Shown here in pieces: positions 48,301-58,800 of a stretch of DNA of 64,000 bases. The notes beneath the pieces are model-generated. The model saw nothing but the letters and a program-made list of their open reading frames with translations, searched no databases and was not told the DNA's origin. The DNA is from Hydractinia symbiolongicarpus. Lineage: Eukaryota > Cnidaria > Hydrozoa > Anthoathecata > Hydractiniidae. The first letter of the stretch is position 1. Each line of letters begins with the position of its first letter. The DNA lies in assembly GCF_029227915.1 (NCBI RefSeq), contig NC_079876.1, forward strand, positions 23,066,001 through 23,130,000. Reading direction: 5' to 3'. Position numbers and translations under genes: made by a program.

Positions 48301-51300
48301 ACGAAAAATCAAAAAAAAAAAAAATTCATCTTATTTTATCGGAAATGTTTTATTTATTATTATAAAAAACTTTTTTTTAAAAAAAAGTTTAAATAGCCGT
48401 GACGTCATAGTTCGCGAATGATTTTTTGTGTGTTAAGACAATTCAGCAAATAGAATGATATTCTAGAGAATCCAAGATCGTAATTTCATAATTAGAAATA
48501 TTTATTTTATTTTATTTTCTATAATTATAATCACATATTATATATTATATATTTTTGTGTTTATTCTTCGAGTAAGGGACATACACACCACCCTCTTCAG
48601 GGAAAACTTGTCTTATTTTCCACACGACAAACAACGGTTATAACTCGGCGATTGCCTTTTCCAAGTCGTTAGAAAACAAACCAAATGAATTGCTTGTAAG
48701 CAGCAAACCGAAAAGATTTGTTTGTAGGCGTGTCTTGCAGAAATTTCCCTCTTGTCTCGTGTAAGCATATTAAAGCGAGACAAAGTTGCTTGAAATCCTC
48801 ATTCTCAGTTATACATTTTATTCCTAAAAAAACAACGGAAATTTGTACGATACATATCATTATTATTTGATATTTTAACAATACTTTTTATGTAGCTTAA
48901 TCATATTTAAAAAAAATATCTTTAAGCACATATACCTTGGAATTGTTTGTCTGTTAATACATCCACTTCCGTGCAACAAAGACAATCAATCTCCCTAGTT
49001 TCAATCTTGCAGTTATCGCACTTGCACCATTCGTTTCTCCCAACACGAAAACTTTCCCAATGTTTCACTAAAAATATCGTTTCCCTCTCAGTTACAATGT
49101 TTTTATTATCATCTTATTTAGTGGTCTCGAATTAAAAAAATTTGCAGCCCTGTGCCTGTAAAAAGCTCATCAAAGGTTTCCATCTCATTATCACCGTCCT
49201 CATCTTCTGTTTGTCATTGTTTTCTTCTTCAATAATATCATACTCTAATTCTTCTTCGCTGTGTCTGTGTTCATATATGTGATCTGAGTATCAAGCTTTT
49301 CTTTCTCTCTCTCTGGAAATGCGGTTTGTAGCACTTTCGCAACCCAAACTTCACATGCGCATAATAAGTACCTATAATTGCGCTACCATATCCAGTCCAA
49401 TCATTTTATGAAGTACATTGTCTAAATGCTGCAGAACAGTGATAGTTTTTTATTATTGCGGAAAATCTAACAAATCTGAGCCAAAAGATGACTGCCCAGG
49501 TTTTAAAAGTGCCAGAATCCGTGGTTCCAAATTCCCTAAAAGTGTTTTTGGTCCATACGGCTCCATTCGCTTAAGCTTTTAGAACCACTCGGTGTTACTT
49601 TTACCCTTCCGATAACCACTTTATAGTTTTTTGCCCAAATTTTGATTTTTTACGATTTCATAGGTAAGGTGAAGATCGAGTATACATATTTAACCCAATG
49701 TTCAACGTCGTATTTTGAAACAAAGCGTTTTTCGTGTTTTTTTACCTTAATATGCTATAAAATCCGCAAAAGAAATCAAATATAGTTATAACTTGGCCAT
49801 TTAATGGCCAAATCTATTTTCTAAGCCTAAGCAAAAAATTAACTTCTGATAAGAATGTTTTCATGTCGAAAATGATTGATTTTAGGCCTTGGTCCGAATT
49901 TTGCAGATGTTGCGAAAGTGCCATATTTGAGAAATGCATGGTCACAGACCACACCCATATTTTTACAAGGAATTTCCTTCACTTTTCTTACATACAATGT
50001 TAGCACTAGTGTGAGTAAAAATATAAAACTATTACCTTGAATTATTGTTTTTACATTAAAACCAACATTCTCTTTGCTATAAAATGGCACTTTTACCACC
50101 TATAGGATGTATTAATGCCTACGCTATTATGTTGTTCGGATAATATGTTAGTAAAAAGTTGTATAATTTTTTAATATTTGCTTTAGGATTTATTGTCGCG
50201 AAACCTAACTTTTGCGAATTTCTCAAATTTTGCAAATTTTGGTCAAAAATCCTGTGAAACGACATTGACAATAATATTTAAGGACTGAAATTGGTCTATT
50301 TTTATTGCTTATTTTGCTTAGTGTTAGCTAACCTATTATAATGTTTGCATGCAAAACTTGAAATCTAAGAAATTATTGTAGATCATAAGGGTACCGGAGA
50401 AATTATACCAGACGAGCAAAAAATGTACCACCTGCCTTTACTTGGAAATGATTACTTTACTGATAAGATAATTTCTAGTACGTTCTTTCACTTTTCAGAA
50501 AAAAGCGCGATATTTTGACGTGAGGAAAGGTATTATTTAGCAAAAACAAATAGTAGCGAAGGGTTAACAATGTTTATTAATATCTACTATAAGAACAAGT
50601 AAAGGAGTCTTAAAACCTCGCGGAGTTTAACTTTGCAGTCTACCTAACGTCTAAAATTTATTTTAGGGTGGAGTGCCTTCCAGTATTAGAAGTCCTATAT
50701 AAAAACGCTATGAGCGCTCGATAAAAAACTTATCGTGTGAAGCCCATTAACAGGCAATTTCCCAACAGAAGTAGTAGCCAAGACTTGCGTTAGCCTAGTT
50801 CTAACACTTAGGCGTCACAAAGGAAGAACGGAGACTAACTGACTAATAGAGAATACATAAAGCGTTAACTCAAAAAAATAGATAAGACTAAATGTTACAT
50901 TGGATAAGTGAAATCTTTCGCCAGTAAACCAAACGCGACTTAATGGTATATAGAACCGAAATTTTTATATATACAGTTATTTCCTGGAACTCGAAACCCC
51001 AAGGGACCAGAGAAAACAGTTAAAGACTTAAGCGAAGCTCTCGTTAATTCGAACTTAGACAAAAATGAGATGTTAGTTCCAGTTAAGGCAAACTTACAAT
51101 TGTTACAACCCATAAAGTTTCACTGGAAGAAATTTCGTATGTCGGCTTGACTTAACCTTGTTGATAGTTCTTGTTCAATAACTCGACTTATTAGGTTGAT
51201 GTATTTGTAAAGAGAACTATTTAAGAATAGTTTTTTCCAAACTTGTGGCTACGTTACATACCAGTATTCATTTTTCGAACATTTATTTTCTTAGACATAG

Positions 51301-54300
51301 ACACTAAAAAGATTTAGTTATTGGAAAAAATTAATTTAAGGGGGACCAAAAAATGGTTAACATTTATGCTTTAAATTAACATTTATGCTTAGTAGGACTC
51401 AAGTTCTTTATCATCAGGAACCTCGGCGACCATTTGCAAATCGCAACCTGCAGTATCATCGTATCTCTTTATTTTTTCCACCAGCGTTTCTTTTGGTATC
51501 CCTCCCAAAGTTTGATTGGGATCAAGAGTTATCTTTTTGCATAATGATCGAACTTTATCGTATATTATACGATTCGGATTTCCACACAACAAATTAAAAT
51601 GACTTTCTTTTTCCACGACTAGCTTCAAAGACACAACCCTTTCTTAATTTCCGCGTTAAAAAACTTGTTCAACTTCTTTAATTTCATCAGTGGACCATTT
51701 CCGTCTTGGGCTGTCATTGCTTCAACACAAGATTTTTCAGGAACAGGACTCGATTCCGGATCAACAAATTGTATCTTATTAAATTTCCGACACATTTCGC
51801 CCCTCTTGCTGTGCTTAACTCTCTCCGACGAACATCGTAATATTTTTTTTGTGTTTTCTCTGAATGCAGAAGCAAATCAGCCACGTCTTTCGACCCTTGA
51901 TGGTGATGCTCTAGGACCGCTGTTGAAGCTGATTTTCTAAATATTGTGCATGTCAAGTTCCGAGCATGCTTGTCGCCGCCGTAAACTCCAGCTTTTTGCC
52001 AAGAAGCATTAATTTGCCGACTAATTTGTCCAGAGTCCATTTGGCCACCATTAAATGATACAAAAAGGTACGGACTTTGTCCAATAACTTGACTTCCTAC
52101 GCTATCCACGAAAATCTTCATGTAATCGTAAATATGGCGCTGAAGATAAAATTTAGCTGTTCCATAAGCGCTAGCTGGTTTATGTTTCTTTACACGAATC
52201 CGGAACATGTCTCCTTCCCAGCAGCCATTGTTAAACTCTTGCAGAGTCAAATTAGAACAAACGCCAGATCTTTGTGTGTTCTGTAAACATATCATATTGT
52301 TGACCCAAGTTGACCAAACATCCTCTAGTCACTATGGGGCAACATTAATTGTTGACCCAAGTTGACCAAACACCCTCTAGTCACTATGGGGCAACATTTT
52401 GTGTTGACTGTCTAGAAGCCTTGGTCAACTTGGGTCAACAACAAAAGTTGCCCCATAGTGACTAGAAAGGATCTGGTCAACTAGGGTCAGCAATAAAGGT
52501 TGCCCTATAGAAAATAACAACCAGAAACATGGTAAAACTTTTTAATAGCAAAAAGTACACTTAAAAACATATATACATTGCCCTTGGTATTCTTAAATAA
52601 ACACTGGTCTGATAAAAACTAAATAGAAGATCCAGACAGGATTTGCACCTGTATATTCATGTCTTCAAATTAACAGAATACCAACTGAAAGCTGGATCAT
52701 AAACACTTTATAAAATTTTGAGCTCTTTAAGAAAACAAAACACCAACACAAGCATATGAAAACTCCTGTGCATGCAAACATGCCCATTTCTGGGAAATGA
52801 GATAATAGGTGAGGCATTAATTGCTTTGCTAGTTCTGAAACAAGTTTGTCTAGATGAGTCACTAGATCATTGCACATGCTAAGGCCACCCTCAAAAATAT
52901 AATTGGTTAGAGTCACCCCACGGACTCACTTTGAAAGGCGAAAGTCGAGTCAGGGAGTCAGTAAATTTGTAAAAAATAAGCCAAACAATCCACGAACAAA
53001 CTTCAACACACAACAAAATCCACCATTTACCTTTTCAGTGGTCCTCCGAATTACAGTCGTTATGTCCGAATGTTATTTCGATAGGGGACTGCGCTGCACT
53101 ACTCAGTGCTATATTTTTCTGCTTCGCATTTATACGACAATACAAGCGAAAACCATGGGAACAACACTGACTGATAAAAATCAAACTTGAAATGAAGGCT
53201 AAAAATACAGCTGGCGTACATTTAAAACGAATAACAAAATATGGCTTCGAAATATAGTATTTTTATAATTTTTCAGGAAAAATTTTTACACGACCGACCG
53301 ACTCACTTTTGTAATTAGAAATGATGCTAACCAAACATATTTTCGCCGGTGGCCTAATCAACAATTTCTTACAAAACATAAGTAAAAGATGAATAAAAGA
53401 CTTTAAAAAATATTCTTTTAACCTTATGTTGTCTAAAAGAAAGAATTTAAAGTGAGCTGGCGTTTGATAACTTATGACAGTGAAGTTTTTTTCTATGTGT
53501 ACATCAAAAACAATTTTTATTGTGTACAAACCAGAGGGGAGGGGGGGGGGGGACGTGATACTTTTCAACCAAATACATGTCTGTATTTTTTAGTGTAGCC
53601 ATTATGAATTGAGGGAAAACACGCTGTTCACACAGTCACCTTTTTATAAATAGGGGCTGAATTTCTTGTAGAATCTTTGTGTTTTAACTTCAAACCTGTC
53701 ATATTGTGTAGTTTTAGGTGCGTTTTTGCTAATTTAGTCTTACTTTAATTCAGATATATAATTGTAGTTCTTGAATAATTAAAGCTTCTTCTGTGAGAGT
53801 TTGACTGTGAAAGGTCCATGCTTTCCCTCAACTGAAAGTTGTACCATGTGACATTCTGACTGGAAGAATTCAAGATTCATTTTATAACCCTTGTTGTCCA
53901 TCACTGACTATTGTACTATTGTTTGAAGAACTCAATGGAAAATGGCATTTGTAGAAAGTTGTAGCTCACTAGCATCTTTTTCACATGCCAGACACATGTT
54001 AGAAGAGCCCATAGTTAAAATATAAACAAAGAAATCTAGCAAGCTTAGCTAGCTACAGACAAATATACAACGTTAACCAATCAGATTGGTGGAACAATCA
54101 ATCGCTGCTGAAAAAAATGCCTTAAAAATACAGTAGAAATAACAAGACAACACAAGATAACATATACTACTTGCATCATGGCATGGCTAGCGATAACTGC
54201 TTTCGCAGAAATCAGGACGAAAAGAAGTGCCTGACCCGACCCGCGTTGGTAGAAGCCGAACCGTTTCGACCATTCTCGACTATTCGAAACCTCGGTCAAC

Positions 54301-55777
54301 TTGGAGTAACTGATAACACAGGTCGGATCAGTTCTCAATTTTTCCAAACCTTAGTGTTATAAAAACTTGTTATAAAGCACAAGGTAAATTCAGAACCAAT
54401 CCGACTTATTTCAATATTAAGAATTACTTAGTATTTTCTGCAAATTTATTTTTGACAAATTTATATGCTGTCATCAGTGCCATAATTCAGGAACTGAACT
54501 ACATACGTAAAAACATATATACTTGGTTTTTAGATTAGAAGGTAGCTATCAGAAAACACTAGGGCGCCGGTAAGCGCGAATACGCCGTGAAAAGTGCGGG
54601 TGTATTCAAGCGAGTTCGGCGTTTTGAAAAAAATTCAAGTATTCGCCCGAAAAACCCTGCATAGGCCCGAACAATGCCCGAAAAAAAAAAAAAAACAACA
54701 ACAATAATATATGATTCAAAAAAACTATAAAAATTAAAATAAACTTACTATGTGGTAGCAAAGTTCTTAGAAGAACTGTTTTTGATGGTTTTTGAAAAAG
54801 TTTATTTTATAATACAGTTAAGGAGTTAATAAAGTTTATATAAACTTTATTAACTCCTTTTTCTTCAAGCGCCTTCTTCCCAATCATCGTCTGCATGGTT
54901 TGTTACAAGGAATTGCATTTCGGGAATGTTCCGGGCGAGTTGAAAGTGCGGGCGGTTTCGGGGGACAGCCGCCAATTTTATTTGAAAAGTCGCACCGAAC
55001 TCGCCTGTAGCTATATATGCGGGCGTTTACAGCTTATCGGCACCCTCTTTCAGAAAACGTCAGACGTATAGTTCCGGCAATACCTAACATTTATATTTCC
55101 CTTTAAGAACACTGCAATGATCAAGAAACAAAACTTGAGAGAAATAACATTTCCAGTGCAATTTTTCTCTTATATATAGCTATATATACTACTACTACTT
55201 AATGTTAAAGCCTGCTGTCAGTAATGACACTGACAAATGAGACTGTATTATCTCTCAGCTAGCTAGCTAGCTAGCTAGCTATAAAGACAAAATACTTTAG
55301 ACCATGAAGAAATATGTGTATTTTCAATACAGCTCATTAGATGAGCCGGCTCTAGCTAGCTTGGTAGCAAAGCTTTCTGTTTTTCGCTGTAAAGTCAAAC
55401 AACCATAAACCATAGAGAAATATGTGTTAACTTACAACAAAGTTTGTTAGACGTTTAATATAAGAAATAACTTCAATAACTTACTAAAAACAGTATAAAC
55501 AGTTGGTCAAAAGCTGCTAGCAGAATGAAATAAATATATGTCCCCGCTTATGTTTTTAAAAATTTGCCAAACGAGATATCCGCGCATGCGCGTAGGGAGC
55601 CCTCGGGTTGCGAAAGTGCCAGGGGACGAAAGTGCCATAGGCGCGGTGGTAAAAGTGCCATAAATAAGGTGGTGAAAGTGCCGTATGAGTTGCGAAAGTG
55701 CCATATGAGTGATAAAAGTGCCATACAAGTGGCGAAAGTGCCATAAACAGAGTTGCGAAAGTGCCAATACATATCCC

Positions 55778-55809
<32 letters not shown>

Positions 55810-58800
55810 GAAACTAACAATTATGACGTCACAGCAAAAGGTTCTTAATGAAAAGACAATCTTTGCGCATTGATTAAAAGATCAATAAACAATTTTTCGA
55901 AAAAAGAATAAAAACTTTAAACTAATTGAATATTATAATGCCCGTATGCGTCTGTTCGTTCGTCCGTCCGTCCGTCTGTCTGTCTGTCTATTACGCAAAA
56001 TGGTAGCTTAGCTGCGCAATAACGAGAAGCACGCAATGAGGTATAAAAAGGACGGGCGAACCCGTGGATTTTCCACGGGCTAACGACTATACTAATTGAA
56101 TAGCAGAGAATCCAAAGAACAAATAAAAAAAATCGAAAATTTCATGGGACCACTCCTTTAATATCTGACCTTGAAATTTTATGTTAAATTCGCAAATGCA
56201 ACCACGTGAGATTTTCAGCAAAAACTATTCGTGTTCGGGATTACTAAAGGTATAACCCTATTAATGTAAACAATGAACTTCGACAAAAAAAATTAGTCCT
56301 GTGTTTTATTAAGTCAAGTAAAAGCTGTAAAGAATCTTAATACCATCTCAAATGAGACATTCAATATACATCCACCAAAAGTAAGGCATTGTCCTTGGTA
56401 TGACAAAGAAAAGCTGCACTCAACAACCGTGACAAAGCACTGCGTAAAGCATGCCGTACAAAGGACAAAAAGGACTGGAAAATTTATAAGACACTTCGTA
56501 ACCATTGTAACAATTTGCTGAAATATGCAAAAAGCAGATTCAACAAAAATCTAGTAAATGAAAATTGTAAAAACCCTGAAGGTTACTGGAGAGTTATTAA
56601 AATAATCTTCCTTTCAAAAGCACCACCAATGCCACATAGGTTTATCTATAAATGCTCTTCCCTTTTTCAGGCTGAACTAGAATCTGCTCAACTTTTTTAT
56701 GCTAATTGTTTTTAGTTTATACTTTTATAGGTTTTATGCAAAAGTATATAGTTTATCCTCACACAAGAGACATATTTTAATAGCAGTATAAATTTGTACT
56801 GAAATGTATATTAAATCGAATTAAATAGAACAGAAATATTTTAGATTAAAAACAAATATCTATATTATAATGCCCGTATACGTCTGTCCGTCCGTCCGTC
56901 TGTCTGTCACGCAAAATGGTAGCTTAGCTGCGACGGGCGAACCCGTGGATTTTTCTACGGGCTAACGACTAGTATATATACAAATGTGAGTAAAGTCACG
57001 TGGGAAAAAAATCTTACCATAAACCATGCTAAACCTATATCACTTTTCTTAGAATCATCACCCAATTCAATTTCTTGCAAAAATATGGTGCGCTGTATTT
57101 TTTGATTAAGTCCCGAAATATTTCCCTTTAAACTTATTAAAACGCTACTTGATTTTTAAATAAGCTTTTTTAATAAGTTTTGTAAGCAAGTAGGAAACTT
57201 AAGAACTGTGGTGAAGACATAAATATCTAAATAATCTTAACGTTTCTTAAATTTTAGTAATTTTGAAGATTCTTGTTAGTGTTGTATGAACTCTATATTT
57301 TGTTATCTATATTTGTTATAGAAAAAGAGAGTGTAAAAATCGAACATTTTTATATTTCGACGTTTTCCCTCTAAGGTTTACCCTGGTTCAAAATGCCATT
57401 TTATCACAGGGTTATGGCGCATATCAATTAAAGTTTTTCATTGTGTAATAAGTGAAGCCATACTTGCTAGATTGTTTTTAAACCTCTGCATTTTTGTGGA
57501 TTTCTGATTTATTATTCTTTAACAAATTCTGTGTATTGTAGTTGTTGAGAACGTTTCAGTAATGGTTCTACTGAGAAATTTTCAGGAATGGTTCCATCGA
57601 GAAACGTATAACTTCATCAAAGTTAAATGTTTGATGAAGGTTCTAACGATTCGATTACGGTAGAAAAAATATTTTTCTTCTGTATCGTAGATGTTAGACC
57701 TGCTTGAAGAAGAGATATCACAATATGAACGAGAAAATGGAAAAGAAAATGTAGTGAAGAATTATCAGGTAAAGTAAATAACTCCCGCATATAACTAGTC
57801 CAATCGCTAAGTTGAATCTCCAAAAACCTCTTAAAAATTAGTAACAAGCTGAAGTTTGGTCAGGACATCCCTAATCTTTCAAAGAAGCGAAGTGCTAATG
57901 AAATATTGCGTACTGTGGAAAACGATTCAAATGGTCAATGTAGGGTTGTGATGTTAGTACTGTGTTGTTAAAAAATAGGAGTTAACCAACCAGCTAAAAG
58001 CAACTTGAGGACAAATAGGCCCTCTACTGTAAAATGAGGATGTTCATAAATTTAGATTCAAATTCGTTTGTATGGGGAAATTAATACTAAAGATCAATCC
58101 GTGGTTGAGCTTGGATGTAAACACCATTTGTTGTTTAAATATTTTATGCAGTGGAACCGATTTTTTTACAATAGAGCGTACTTTGAACTATTTGCCGTTG
58201 ATATGTTACACATGAGCGTTTCTGTGAGCACGGGGTAAAATATAAAGTTTTGGAGTGCGCCCTAATGATTAATAGCACAGATATTTAGATTTATTCGAAT
58301 AAAGCATACATTGTTCGTACAAAATAAGAAACATACTTTTTATAGATTTTTTCTGCTTTCCTAAGTATTGTTCCAAGTTCTAACAAATAATATAAATTCT
58401 TTGATTTCCTTATCGTATACTTGTATAGAACTTCCAGACCGGTATCTGCTTATTTTCTCTTTTTACATCTATATACAACCCTATTAATTTTTCTTCTTCT
58501 AAAAGATATCACTTCTTTCCTAAATTTTTTTTAAATTAGGTGAGGCTAAAATCAGTTATAAGTCCATGAGGTTATATGGACGATCAAAAGCAAATTTAAC
58601 TGTTTTATTCTGCGGATGCGCTTTATCTTGCGGATATGCTTTATATTGCGGGTGCGCTTTATCTTGCGGGTGCGTTGAACGTTTTGTTATTTTGATGTAC
58701 CTAATATATCGAATGTTGTAAGGAAGTAAACGAAATGTAGCTGTGTATATCTTTTAGACACCTGATACCCTTACTGGGTATACATCGAACCTTCTAGCTG

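Noticed and set aside
55507-55820. Overlapping frames with Y-G-T-F and M-A-L-S-Q repeats
   Set aside because: They are translations of the AAAGTGCC minisatellite and the CT microsatellite in several frames.
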